Made by a program: the position numbers and the translations under genes. A model generated the notes under the pieces. It ran no database searches. It saw only the letters and a program-made list of their open reading frames with translations, and was not told where the DNA came from. Shown in pieces: positions 1-6,977 of a stretch of DNA of 14,454 bases (position 1 is its first letter; the number at the start of each line of letters is the position of its first letter). The stretch lies in the NCBI GenBank assembly GCA_946478985.1, contig CAMLDZ010000072.1, positions 1 to 14,454 of the forward strand, written 5' to 3'. The stretch comes from an uncultured Solimonas sp. (GTDB lineage: Bacteria; Pseudomonadota; Gammaproteobacteria; Nevskiales; Nevskiaceae).

Positions 1-36
1 CAGGGCCAGCAGATTGAGACGACGGAACCAGAGCAT
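1..36 (-). CDS. Heme A synthase COX15/CtaA, N-terminal fragment
   Basis: Only the first 12 codons lie in the window; the gene continues past its left edge. The minus-strand ATG at 36 opens MLWFRRLNLLAL, a short basic start leading into a hydrophobic stretch, as expected for the first membrane helix of a COX15/CtaA heme A synthase. That enzyme oxidises the C8 methyl of heme O to make heme A for cytochrome oxidase. The identification rests mainly on position: in Pseudomonas-type oxidase clusters COX15 follows SURF1 and a SCO-like small protein in this order and orientation. An in-frame GTG at 48 is an alternative start. A gap of about 125 bases separates it from the upstream gene, so it may have its own promoter; a weak minus-strand TAGAAT (95-100) is the only -10-like element I see there. 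Confidence 0.55.
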   Translation of the reverse strand, partial: MLWFRRLNLLAL

Positions 37-111
37 GGACGACGACACCGGGTGGAGAACGGGGCTGCAGCGAGGCGCCCGCAATGCGGCGCGGATTCTA
101 ACCGATCGCTC

Positions 112-133
112 CCCGGCGACCGTGGCCGCCGGG
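112..133. other. GC-only inverted repeat between the SCO-like gene and COX15
   Basis: CCCGGCG (112-118) and CGCCGGG (127-133) form a perfect 7-bp stem with an 8-base loop, 3' of the SCO-like stop codon. There is no T-run on either side, so it is not a standard intrinsic terminator. It could be a partial terminator or an RNA-stabilising hairpin between two genes of the assembly unit. Confidence 0.3.
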
Positions 134-161
134 CCAAGCGTGATTCCAGGCCGCAGCGGCT

Positions 162-755
162 TCAGCCGATCTGCGAAATCCGCAACAGTTTCTTGATGTC
201 CTTGAGAATGCCCGGCGACTCCGCGGCAGCCGGATAAACCATCAGCCAGTTGCCCAGCGGATCGATCAGGTACAGGGCCTGCGGATCACCGCCCTTGAAG
301 AAGGCACGCAGCGTTTGCGTCGTATCGGCTTCGGCGTAGAAATGCAGATCCGGATGCGTTTCATGCAACTGCGCACGCAACGCTGGCAGGGCCGCGGCAT
401 CCGGTGCCAGATAGACGCGCTGCACCCGCGGCTGCTTTTCGTTGAGCAGGGTGCGGATCTGGCGGATCTGGTAGAGCTTGTCCGCGCACGCCTTGTCGCA
501 CGTCGCCTGCCCCAGATACAGATAGGTCCAGCGGCCGCGCAGTGCCTCGCGGTCCAGCGGCTTGGCGTCGGCGTCGAGCAGCGCCAGCGGCGCCGGCAGC
601 GGCCGCGCCGGATTGATCAGCTCGCCGTAGTTGGTGCGTGCGTGTGGCTGGAAGTCCGGAAACGCGAAATACAGCAACACCGCCGCAAGCAGCGGACCGA
701 AAAACAGTACGACGAGCAGATAGAACTGGCCGCGACTGCGGGGAACTTGGTTCAT
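162..755 (-). CDS. SCO-like, membrane-anchored thioredoxin-fold cytochrome oxidase assembly protein
   Basis: This is a 197-residue protein. I chose the ATG at 755 because it overlaps the SURF1 stop codon as ATGA, giving translational coupling; an upstream in-frame ATG at 818 would run deep into SURF1. It has a short basic N-terminus, one membrane helix (about residues 12-32), then a periplasmic domain with a CxxxC pair (C86, C90, in TCDKAC), the copper or redox motif of SCO proteins. The late LYLIDPLGNW segment (about 161-170) matches the strand region of SCO/thioredoxin folds. Unlike classical Sco1, no histidine occurs after residue 138, so the distal copper-binding His appears to be missing. 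It may work as a thiol-disulfide reductase for the CuA site rather than as a copper carrier. Its place between SURF1 and COX15 matches the PA0111-type hypothetical protein of the Pseudomonas cluster. Confidence 0.85.
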   Translation of the reverse strand: MNQVPRSRGQFYLLVVLFFGPLLAAVLLYFAFPDFQPHARTNYGELINPARPLPAPLALLDADAKPLDREALRGRWTYLYLGQATCDKACADKLYQIRQIRTLLNEKQPRVQRVYLAPDAAALPALRAQLHETHPDLHFYAEADTTQTLRAFFKGGDPQALYLIDPLGNWLMVYPAAAESPGILKDIKKLLRISQIG

Positions 756-1456
756 GGAAGACGTCGAAAACCGAGCTTGAGGAAAATCGCGATCAGCGTG
801 GCGGTGAACGCGAACCATTGTGCCGCATACCCGTAATGCTTGGCCGGCTGCAGCTCCGGCGCGGTCTGCCAGGCGCGGACATAGCCGCCATCCTGCGCGG
901 GATCCATCAGCAGCAGGCCCGGCGCCAGCGCGACGCTGTACAGGCAGCGCAGTTCGTCGAGCGTCGGATATTGCACCACGCGCGGCCAGCCGGCGTCGGC
1001 ACAGTTATCGGCGGCGAGCCGCAAGCCCGGCCGCGGCAGCGCGCGCCAGTAGCCGACCACCTCGATGTCGCCTGCCGGCGGCGCCAGCGCCTGAGGATCC
1101 TGCTGGCGCGGCACCCAGCCGCGATCGACCAGCACCTGGGCGCCGTCGTCCTGCTGCAGCAGGCTCCAGACGTGATACCCCGGATTGCCCTCATGCCCCT
1201 GGTTGTCGAGCAGCAGCTGATGCGCGGCGTCGAAGCGACCGCGGACGCTGACGCGGACGACGGCCTCGGGCGATGCCTCGCCTTGTGCGGCCAGTGGCTG
1301 CGGCGGCTGGCCGGCGGCGGCGGCGTAGCGGTCCAGCAGCGCCTGCTTGTCGTGGCCGCGCCCCAGCTGCCAGCCGCCCAGCCAGATCATCAGCGCGCTG
1401 AGCGCCGCCACCAGCGGCGGCGCCCACCACGGCGTGCGAAAGCGCCAGCGCGCCAT
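752..1456 (-). CDS. SURF1 family cytochrome oxidase biogenesis protein
   Basis: This is a 234-residue protein with the SURF1 layout: an N-terminal helix (about 12-28) running into the family motif LGGWQLGR (26-33), a large periplasmic domain containing VDRGWVP (110-116), and a C-terminal helix preceded by HYGYAAQWFAF (207-217). SURF1 proteins bind heme a and help insert it into oxidase subunit I. The ATG at 1456 places the first helix at the usual distance from the N-terminus. It is the first gene of a minus-strand unit divergent from the DUF2909 gene. Its stop overlaps the next start by four bases (ATGA), so the two are coupled. The 66-base divergent region holds no clear promoter for it; GATACC near 1488-1493 is a weak -10 candidate. 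Confidence 0.93.
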   Translation of the reverse strand: MARWRFRTPWWAPPLVAALSALMIWLGGWQLGRGHDKQALLDRYAAAAGQPPQPLAAQGEASPEAVVRVSVRGRFDAAHQLLLDNQGHEGNPGYHVWSLLQQDDGAQVLVDRGWVPRQQDPQALAPPAGDIEVVGYWRALPRPGLRLAADNCADAGWPRVVQYPTLDELRCLYSVALAPGLLLMDPAQDGGYVRAWQTAPELQPAKHYGYAAQWFAFTATLIAIFLKLGFRRLP

Positions 1457-1490
1457 CAGCGGCCGCGTCCGGCGACTACGGCACGCGCGG

Positions 1491-1496
1491 TATCAT
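1491..1496 (+). promoter_or_regulatory. Possible -10 element for the DUF2909 gene
   Basis: TATCAT matches the sigma70 -10 box at five of six positions and lies 26 bases before the DUF2909 ATG. No good -35 box is found at 16-18 bases upstream, so this is tentative. The same 66-base gap must also hold the SURF1 promoter on the other strand. Confidence 0.25.
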
Positions 1497-1522
1497 CGCC
1501 GCTCGCCCACCCGTGTTTCGCC

Positions 1523-1729
1523 ATGGCCAAGATCGTCATCGTCGTCCTGCTCATCGCCATCGTCGGCTCGCTGCTGACCAGCATGGTGTTTCTGGTTCGC
1601 GATTCGAGCTCGCGCAAACGCACCTTGACCGGCTTGAAGATCCGCATCGCGCTGTCGATCACGCTGCTGCTGTTCGTGCTGCTCTCGTACTTCATGGGCT
1701 GGATCCAGCCGCACGGCCTCGTGCGCTGA
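1523..1729 (+). CDS. DUF2909 family small twin-transmembrane protein
   Basis: This 68-residue protein consists almost entirely of two membrane helices (about residues 3-24 and 42-60). They are joined by a short basic, serine-rich loop (RDSSSRKR, 26-33) that should face the cytoplasm. Size, topology and position between coxC and SURF1, on the opposite strand to both, match the DUF2909 proteins of Pseudomonas-type oxidase clusters. The molecular function is unknown; an oxidase-related role is inferred only from the neighbourhood. A far longer reading frame extends upstream in the same phase, but that part is antisense to SURF1 and has no membrane-protein character, so I start at the ATG at 1523, just before the first helix. 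No convincing Shine-Dalgarno sequence precedes it. It converges on coxC and shares its terminator. Confidence 0.85.
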   Translation: MAKIVIVVLLIAIVGSLLTSMVFLVRDSSSRKRTLTGLKIRIALSITLLLFVLLSYFMGWIQPHGLVR

Positions 1730-1750
1730 GCCGCTTGCGTTCCCGGGACA

Positions 1751-1782
1751 AGAAAAAGGCGACCCGCGGGTCGCCTTTTTCT
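1751..1782. terminator. Bidirectional intrinsic terminator between DUF2909 gene and coxC
   Basis: A perfect inverted repeat: a 15-base arm (1751-1765), a 2-base centre (GC), and the exact complementary arm (1768-1782). The inner part is a GC-rich stem (GGCGACCC/GGGTCGCC) flanked by five A's on the left and five T's on the right, so both strands give a hairpin followed by a U-tract. It lies 21 bases after the DUF2909 stop and 19 bases beyond the coxC stop, and so should end both convergent transcripts. Confidence 0.92.
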
Positions 1783-1801
1783 GTGCCAGCCGAAGCCGGG
1801 C

Positions 1802-2686
1802 TTAGATCCAGTAGACGACGACGAACAGGCCGAGCCAGACGACGTCGACAAAGTGCCAGTACCAGGCCACGCCTTCGAAACCGAAGTGCGAGTCCGGCTT
1901 GAAGTGACCCTTCATCAGGCGCAGCGTGATGACGATCAGCATCAGCGTGCCGAGCGTCACGTGCATGCCGTGGAATCCGGTCAGCATGAAGAACGTCGAA
2001 CCATAGATACCCGAATGCAGTGTCAGGTTCAGTTCGGTGTAGGCCTCGATGTACTCGTGCGCCTGGAAGTACAGGAACACGCAGCCGAACGCGACCGTCG
2101 CCCACATCCACAGGATCGTCGGCAGGCGCTTGCCGGCCTTCAGCGCGTGGTGCGCCATGGTGATCGTGAAGCCCGAGCTGAGCAGCAGGATGGTGTTCAG
2201 CAACGGCACGCTGAACGCCGGGATGGTCTCGAACTGGCCACCCATGTTGCCCGGACCGTTCGACGGCCAGTGCGATTCGAAGCCCTGCCAGAGGAACAGG
2301 TTGGTGGCGACCTTGGCGCCTTCGCCGCCCAGCCACGGCAGCGACAGCGAGCGGGCGTAGAACAGCGCGCCGAAGAAGGCGCCGAAGAACGCCACTTCCG
2401 AGAAGATGAACCAGGACATCGCCCAGCGGTAGGTGCGGTCGACCTGCGCCGTGTACTGGCCGGTCTCGCTCTCGTTGATGACGTCGCGGAACCACAGGAA
2501 GATCACCGCGATCGCCAGCGCGCCGCCGGCATAAAGCGGGATGGGCCCCAGGTGCGAGTCTTCCAGGTAGCCCGAGATGCCGGCCACCAGGATGACCAGC
2601 GCCGCCGTCAGCACGAACGGCCAGGCGCTCGGATTGGGGACAAAATAGCGCTCGGTATGAGCGTCGTGGGCGGCATGGGTCGCCAT
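1802..2686 (-). CDS. coxC: Cytochrome c oxidase subunit III
   Basis: This is a 294-residue integral membrane protein with about seven helices, the normal size and topology of subunit III of aa3 oxidases. Diagnostic segments include WFRDVINESETG (65-76), SWFIFSEVAFF with the conserved membrane glutamate E97, FHGMHVTLG (238-246) and the C-terminal EGVAWYWHFVDVVWL (271-285). Subunit III carries no redox centre; it stabilises subunit I and supports proton uptake into the D channel. The ATG at 2686 follows an AGGAG ribosome site nine bases upstream. It starts 13 bases after ctaG and is the last gene of the structural operon, ending just before the bidirectional terminator. The N-terminus contains a few histidines (THAAHDAH), milder than in coxA. 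Confidence 0.97.
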   Translation of the reverse strand: MATHAAHDAHTERYFVPNPSAWPFVLTAALVILVAGISGYLEDSHLGPIPLYAGGALAIAVIFLWFRDVINESETGQYTAQVDRTYRWAMSWFIFSEVAFFGAFFGALFYARSLSLPWLGGEGAKVATNLFLWQGFESHWPSNGPGNMGGQFETIPAFSVPLLNTILLLSSGFTITMAHHALKAGKRLPTILWMWATVAFGCVFLYFQAHEYIEAYTELNLTLHSGIYGSTFFMLTGFHGMHVTLGTLMLIVITLRLMKGHFKPDSHFGFEGVAWYWHFVDVVWLGLFVVVYWI

Positions 2687-2699
2687 GGTTTGCTCCTGA

Positions 2700-3236
2700 T
2701 CAGTTCTTCGTCTGCGCGACGTCGTTCACTTCAAAAAAGGTATACGCCAAAGTGATGCGGTCCACATCCTTCGGCAGTGCCGGGTCCAGCATGAAGACCA
2801 CCGGCATGTGCTTCTCCTCGCCGGCCGCGAACGGCTGACGGTTGAAGCAGAAGCATTCGGTCTTCTTCAGATACTGCGCCGCGTCGGTCGGCGCCACATT
2901 GGGCACCGCCTGCGCGATGACGTCGCGATCATCGGTGTTCTTCATGTAGAAGCTCACCGTCGCGTACTCACCCGGGTGCACCTGAACCTGCGCCTGCTCG
3001 GCGCGAAAGGTCCAGGCACGTCCGCCGTTCACCGTCGTCACGAATTCGACGGTCACCGTACGGCTGGTGTCCGCCACCGCATCGCCCACCGCGGCCGCTT
3101 CGTTGGCCACGCGGCCGTTGAGTCCGATCGCGTAGCACAGCTTGTTGTACAGCGGCACCGTCGCGAACCCGAAACCGAACATCGCGGCTGTCACGAACAG
3201 CAGGCGGATGCCGTGGCGGCGGGTCTCGGCGCGCAT
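2700..3236 (-). CDS. ctaG: Cytochrome c oxidase assembly protein CtaG/COX11
   Basis: This 178-residue protein has one N-terminal membrane helix (about 10-28) and a periplasmic immunoglobulin-like domain. The copper-binding motif CFCF (128-131, in [11 protein letters not shown]) is intact, and C34, just after the membrane helix, is the third cysteine typical of COX11. It delivers copper to the CuB centre of subunit I. The region around VPNVAP (111-116) and the ending LAYTFFEVN (163-171) are also typical. Its ATG shares one base with the stop codon of the 35-residue gene before it (TAATG), so translation is probably coupled; no strong ribosome site is seen. It sits between coxA, whose product it metallates, and coxC. 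Confidence 0.95.
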   Translation of the reverse strand: MRAETRRHGIRLLFVTAAMFGFGFATVPLYNKLCYAIGLNGRVANEAAAVGDAVADTSRTVTVEFVTTVNGGRAWTFRAEQAQVQVHPGEYATVSFYMKNTDDRDVIAQAVPNVAPTDAAQYLKKTECFCFNRQPFAAGEEKHMPVVFMLDPALPKDVDRITLAYTFFEVNDVAQTKN

Positions 3237-3343
3237 TACTTGTGCATCACCGAGTAGACGAAGCCGCCCAGGATCACCAGCGTCAGCACGATATGAGCCC
3301 AGAACAGCAGGACGTTGCGGCGCGTTTTGCTCTTGTCGTTCAT
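3236..3343 (-). CDS. Small single-helix membrane peptide in the cox operon, putative oxidase assembly peptide
   Basis: This is a 35-residue frame with a basic N-terminus ([10 protein letters not shown]), one membrane helix (about 11-32, from VLLFWAHIV to FVYSV) and a short MHK end. The ATG at 3343 has a weak GAAG ribosome site. The frame could be extended to an ATG at 3421, but that would overlap the coxA end and add a segment without membrane-protein character. The stop overlaps the ctaG ATG as TAATG, which supports it being translated. Small one-helix proteins annotated as cytochrome oxidase small assembly proteins occur between coxA and ctaG in several proteobacteria. I infer the same kind of peptide from position and topology; I see no sequence signature that proves it. 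Confidence 0.6.
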   Translation of the reverse strand: MNDKSKTRRNVLLFWAHIVLTLVILGGFVYSVMHK

Positions 3344-3356
3344 CGTCTTCACTGTT

Positions 3357-3389
3357 GCCGCTTGCCGGTGCACGGCAGCGGCAAGCGGC
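3357..3389 (-). other. Strong intercistronic hairpin between coxA and the small membrane ORF
   Basis: GCCGCTTGCC (3357-3366) and GGCAAGCGGC (3380-3389) are perfectly complementary, giving a 10-bp GC-rich stem with a 13-base loop that can pair further within itself. It lies between the coxA stop and the next start on the coding strand. No U-tract follows, so it is more likely to protect the coxAB part of the message from 3' exonucleases, or to reduce readthrough, than to terminate. Confidence 0.5.
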
Positions 3390-3401
3390 GTCTCAGCGAT
3401 C

Positions 3402-5042
3402 TTAGTGGGCCGGGGCGTCATGCACGCCGGTCACTTCAGAAGCCGGCAGCTCCGGCGGATCCTCGAAGGTGTGGTAGGGCGCCGGCGACGGCACGGTCCA
3501 CTCCAGCCCGCGGGCGCCATCCCAGACCCGGTCGGGCGCATTGCGTGCGCGGCCGAACCAGCCGTAGCAGGAAGCCAGCATGTTGAAGATGAAGATGAAC
3601 TGCGCGACGAAGAAGCCGAACGCGCCGATCGAGCTGATGACGTTGAAGTCCGTGAACTGCACCGCGTAGTCCGGAACGCGGCGCTGCATGCCGGCCAGAC
3701 CGAGGAAGTGCTGCGGGAAGAACGTCAGGTTGATGAAGATCGCCGACAACCAGAAATGGGTCTTGCCCCAGAACTCGTTGTACATGCGGCCCGTCCACTT
3801 CGGGATCCAGTAGTAGACGCCGGCGACGATCGAGAACACCGCGCCCGGCACCAGCACGTAGTGGAAGTGCGCGACGACGAAATAGGTGTCGTGGTACTGG
3901 AAGTCCACCGGGGTCATCGCCAGCATCAGGCCGGAGAAGCCGCCGATCGTGAACAGGAAGACGAAGCCCAGCGAGAACAGCATGGGCGTCTCGAAGCTCA
4001 TCGAGCCGCGCCACATCGTCGCCACCCAGTTGAACACCTTCACGCCGGTCGGCACCGCGATCAGCATCGTCGCGAACATGAAGAACAGTTCGCCGGCCAG
4101 CGGCAGGCCGACCGTGAACATGTGGTGCGCCCAGACGATGAAGCTCAGGAAGCCGATCGCCGCCGTCGCGTACACCATCGAGTCGTAGCCGAACAGCGTC
4201 TTGCGCGCGAAGGTCGGGATGATCGTCGAGACCACGCCGAACGCCGGCAGGATCAGGATGTAGACCTCGGGGTGGCCGAAGAACCAGAAGACGTGCTGGA
4301 ACAGCACCGGGTCACCGCCACCAGCCGCCGCGAAGAAGCTGGTGCCGAAGTACTTGTCGGTCAGCAGCATCGTCACCGCACCGGCGAGCACCGGCATGGT
4401 CGCGATCAGCAGGTAGGCGGTGATCAGCCAGGTCCACACGAACAGCGGCATCTTCAGCAGGGTCATGCCCGGCGTGCGCATGTTCAGGATCGTCACGACG
4501 ACGTTGATCGCGCCGGTGATCGACGAGATACCCAGCAAGTGCACCGAGAAGATCAGGAACGGGAAGGCCGGGCCGGTCTGCAGGACCAGCGGCGGATACA
4601 TGGTCCAGCCGCCCGCCGGCGCGCCACCCGGCATGAACAGCGTGGCCAGCAGCATGCCGAAGCCGAACGGCAGGATCCAGAAGCCCCAGTTGTTGACGCG
4701 CGGCAGTGCCAGATCCGAACAGCCGATCTGCATCGGCACCATCCAGTTGGCGAGGCCGGTGAACGCCGGCATGACGCCGCCGAAGATCATCACCAGCGCG
4801 TGCACCGTCGTCATCGAGTTGAAGAACTGCGGATCGACGAACTGCAGACCGGGGTGGAACAGCTCGGCACGGATGATCAGCGACATGACGCCGCCGATGA
4901 AGAACATCAGGAACGCAAAGAACAGGTACAGCGTACCCAGATCCTTGTGATTGGTGGTCTTGATCCAGCGCATGATCCCCTTGTCGGGACCATGGTGATG
5001 ATCGTCGTGGCCGTGGGCGTGGTCGTCGTGTGCGTGCGCCAT
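3402..5042 (-). CDS. coxA: Cytochrome c oxidase subunit I (aa3 type)
   Basis: This 546-residue, twelve-helix heme-copper oxidase core reduces oxygen to water and pumps protons. Visible ligands are H81 and H394 (low-spin heme a), H392 (heme a3), and H257, H306 and H307 (CuB). Y261 in HPEVY is the residue that cross-links to H257. Proton-channel residues are present: D110 at the D-channel mouth, E259 in HPEVY, and K335 of the K channel in PTGVKVFNW. This makes it an A1-type enzyme. The ATG at 5042 has an AGGAG ribosome site. The first 17 residues include eight histidines interleaved with Asp and Ala, ahead of the usual start at about [13 protein letters not shown]. It follows coxB by 38 bases. 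The C-terminal tail is acidic and ends in HDAPAH. Confidence 0.98.
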   Translation of the reverse strand: MAHAHDDHAHGHDDHHHGPDKGIMRWIKTTNHKDLGTLYLFFAFLMFFIGGVMSLIIRAELFHPGLQFVDPQFFNSMTTVHALVMIFGGVMPAFTGLANWMVPMQIGCSDLALPRVNNWGFWILPFGFGMLLATLFMPGGAPAGGWTMYPPLVLQTGPAFPFLIFSVHLLGISSITGAINVVVTILNMRTPGMTLLKMPLFVWTWLITAYLLIATMPVLAGAVTMLLTDKYFGTSFFAAAGGGDPVLFQHVFWFFGHPEVYILILPAFGVVSTIIPTFARKTLFGYDSMVYATAAIGFLSFIVWAHHMFTVGLPLAGELFFMFATMLIAVPTGVKVFNWVATMWRGSMSFETPMLFSLGFVFLFTIGGFSGLMLAMTPVDFQYHDTYFVVAHFHYVLVPGAVFSIVAGVYYWIPKWTGRMYNEFWGKTHFWLSAIFINLTFFPQHFLGLAGMQRRVPDYAVQFTDFNVISSIGAFGFFVAQFIFIFNMLASCYGWFGRARNAPDRVWDGARGLEWTVPSPAPYHTFEDPPELPASEVTGVHDAPAH

Positions 5043-5080
5043 GATTGAACTCCTAAACCGATTCAGTACAGACCGCGCGC

Positions 5081-6337
5081 TTACTTACGCAGCGTCGCAA
5101 CTTGCGACGGCTGCACCACGCTGCCCTTGTTGCCCCAGGACTGCCGCTCGTAGGTGACCACCGCGGCGATCTCCTCGTCCGACAGCTGCTTGAACGGCGG
5201 CATCATGTTCTTGCCGCTGAGCGTCTGCGCGATGTGCGCCTCGGCCGGGCCGTTGGCGATCTTGCTGCCGACCAGCGACGGGAACGTCGGCGGCAGGCCG
5301 GCGCCGTTGGCCTGGTGGCAGGCGACGCAGTTGGTCTTGTAGACACCCTCGCCCTTCTTCATCAGCTCGTCCTTGCTGATTTCCTTGGCAGCCGGCTTGG
5401 CGGCGGCCTTGGTGTCGGCGGCGGCGACTTCGACCGGCGCCGCATCGCTGGCGACGGTGGCCGGGGCAGCGGCGACTTCGTTCGGCGCGGCGACGGCTGC
5501 AGCAGCCGGGGCAGCGGCGTCGGCCGGCTTGCCGCCCTTCTTCTCGGCGAGGAAGGCCTTGAACTCTTCTTCGGTGACGACGCGGACGACGATCGGCATG
5601 AAGCCGTGGTCACGGCCGCAGAGCTCGGCGCAGACACCGCGATAGACGCCCGGCTGGTCGATCTTGGTCCAGATCTCGTTGATGTAGCCCGGAATCGCGT
5701 CCTTCTTCACCGCGAACTCCGGCACCCACCAGGCGTGGATGACGTCATTGGAGGTGATCAGGAAGCGGATCTTCTTGCCGACCGGCAGGACCAGCTCGTT
5801 GTCGACATCGACGAGGTAGTTCGGCACGGTGTTGACGTCGACGCCGGAGTGCAGCTGGCGCGCCTCGTTGGAGGCCTTGGCGAGCGTCGAGAAGTACGAG
5901 ACACCCTCGCCGATGTATTCGTACTGCCATTTCCACTGATAGCCGGTGACCTTCACCGTCATCTCGGAATTGCGCGTGTCTTCCATCTGGATCAGCGTGC
6001 CGGCCGCCGGAATGGCCAGCGCGATCAGGATGATGAAGGGCACGATGGTCCAGGCGATCTCGACCTTGATGCTCTCGTGGAAATCGGCCGGCTTCGGATG
6101 CTTGGAGCGGCGGTGGTTGATGATCGAGTACAGCATCGTGCCGAACACAAGCACGCCGATCGCCGTGACAACCCAGAACACAGTCATGTGCAGGCCGTGC
6201 ACCTTGTGCGCGATCTCGGTCACGCCGGTCGGCATGTTGTAGCCATTGCTCGTCTGCGTGTACGCCGAAGCGGCGGTCGCTGCGAGCATCAGTCCGGTAC
6301 CTGCGGCAAGCCGCGCCAGCCATCCCTTCATCAACAT
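5081..6337 (-). CDS. coxB: Cytochrome c oxidase subunit II with C-terminal cytochrome c domain
   Basis: This 418-residue protein has a signal peptide (cleavage probably near ASA, residue 25) and two membrane helices (about 52-72 and 95-115). A cupredoxin domain follows with a complete CuA site: H201, C236, E238, C240, H244 and M247 ([12 protein letters not shown]). A linker of about 55 residues, almost all Ala, Pro, Val and Lys (about 266-320), leads to a fused class I cytochrome c domain with CVACH (337-341) and a likely Met ligand in NMMPPF (M379). CuA accepts electrons and passes them to heme a of CoxA; the fused heme gives a built-in donor, so this is a caa3-like subunit II. The ATG at 6337 has GGAGAG six bases upstream and abuts the stop codon of the DUF2244 gene (TAGATG). 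A second ATG two codons later is possible. Confidence 0.97.
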   Translation of the reverse strand: MLMKGWLARLAAGTGLMLAATAASAYTQTSNGYNMPTGVTEIAHKVHGLHMTVFWVVTAIGVLVFGTMLYSIINHRRSKHPKPADFHESIKVEIAWTIVPFIILIALAIPAAGTLIQMEDTRNSEMTVKVTGYQWKWQYEYIGEGVSYFSTLAKASNEARQLHSGVDVNTVPNYLVDVDNELVLPVGKKIRFLITSNDVIHAWWVPEFAVKKDAIPGYINEIWTKIDQPGVYRGVCAELCGRDHGFMPIVVRVVTEEEFKAFLAEKKGGKPADAAAPAAAAVAAPNEVAAAPATVASDAAPVEVAAADTKAAAKPAAKEISKDELMKKGEGVYKTNCVACHQANGAGLPPTFPSLVGSKIANGPAEAHIAQTLSGKNMMPPFKQLSDEEIAAVVTYERQSWGNKGSVVQPSQVATLRK

Positions 6338-6862
6338 CTATCGCTCTCCAAATGGCAACTCTGGCGCCGGCTGTTCGGCCTGCGCGCCCGGCATTCTGCG
6401 CCAGGCTGGTGACAATAGTTCCCGCAAACGCCCGAACAGACGTTCGCGCTCTTCATCTGTCAGGCAGCGGCCGATGACGACCTGCCGTCCCCCACTGCAA
6501 ACCGAAAGCTCGGTCGGCGCATGCGGATGGCGGCCCGGCTCCAGCCGTACCCGTGTCCAGGCCCGCTGCAAGCTCACGCAACCGCCCGCCCCCCGTCCGA
6601 GCGTGCCGAATTCGATCCGCACCTCGTCCTCAGCAAACCGGATGACTTCACGGTACCCATTGCGTCGCACTGACACGTACAACGCAAGGCCCAGCGCCCC
6701 AATTTCGAGGCCGGCGAACGGCAGCACCGGCCACAGGCCGTGTACCACCATGACGACGCAAATGCAGACTGCCACCGCCGTCGCCAGACCCATGAACAGC
6801 CACGCGTGCGCGACCGTCATTGAAGCATTGGGTCCTATCACCAGCTGCGTATCGCGGGACAT
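6338..6862 (-). CDS. DUF2244 family membrane protein
   Basis: This is a 174-residue protein with two adjacent membrane helices (about 19-40 and 45-64), including LEIGALGLALYVSVRRNGY (52-70), the characteristic DUF2244 segment. A soluble C-terminal domain follows. The family has no established biochemical role; many members lie just upstream of coxB, as here. Its stop codon directly touches the coxB ATG, so the two are co-transcribed and possibly coupled. The ATG at 6862 follows a plausible promoter by about 30 bases but has only a poor ribosome site (GGATCGG is the best purine-rich stretch), so the exact start is uncertain. A role in oxidase biogenesis is inferred from context only. Confidence 0.88.
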   Translation of the reverse strand: MSRDTQLVIGPNASMTVAHAWLFMGLATAVAVCICVVMVVHGLWPVLPFAGLEIGALGLALYVSVRRNGYREVIRFAEDEVRIEFGTLGRGAGGCVSLQRAWTRVRLEPGRHPHAPTELSVCSGGRQVVIGRCLTDEERERLFGRLRELLSPAWRRMPGAQAEQPAPELPFGER

Positions 6863-6892
6863 ATGCGCCGGGCCGATCCGTTAAGCCGCGGA

Positions 6893-6922
6893 ATTGTAGA
6901 GCATCGCCCAAAAGCCGCGCAA
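6893..6922 (-). promoter_or_regulatory. Predicted sigma70 promoter of the cytochrome oxidase operon
   Basis: On the minus strand, TACAAT (6893-6898, five of six matches) lies 18 bases after TTGCGC (6917-6922, three of six). Transcription would begin near 6886, about 24 bases before the DUF2244 ATG. It is the only good -10 box in the 115-base gap between bioD and the DUF2244 gene. Confidence 0.5.
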
Positions 6923-6937
6923 AGGAATCCGGTGGAT

Positions 6938-6957
6938 CGGCGGCCAGAACGCCGCCG
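6938..6957. terminator. Possible weak hairpin terminator downstream of bioD
   Basis: CGGCGGC (6938-6944) pairs with GCCGCCG (6951-6957) around a 6-base loop, beginning about 20 bases past the bioD stop. There is no U-run after it on the minus strand, so termination would be inefficient and readthrough into the oxidase operon is possible. Confidence 0.3.
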
Positions 6958-6977
6958 GATCGGCGCGCGCGCAGGGT

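Noticed and set aside
638..1522. Upstream extension of the DUF2909 frame by about 295 codons
   Set aside because: It is antisense to SURF1 and the SCO-like gene. The real protein starts at the ATG at 1523 with its first membrane helix.
3315..5048. Plus-strand open frame of 577 codons opposite coxA
   Set aside because: It is antisense to an unmistakable coxA. The translation is rich in Arg, His, Asp and Gln with no domain, as expected from the mirror of a GC-rich gene.
5102..6412. Plus-strand open frame of 436 codons opposite coxB
   Set aside because: Low-complexity antisense shadow of coxB; no ribosome site or recognisable motif.
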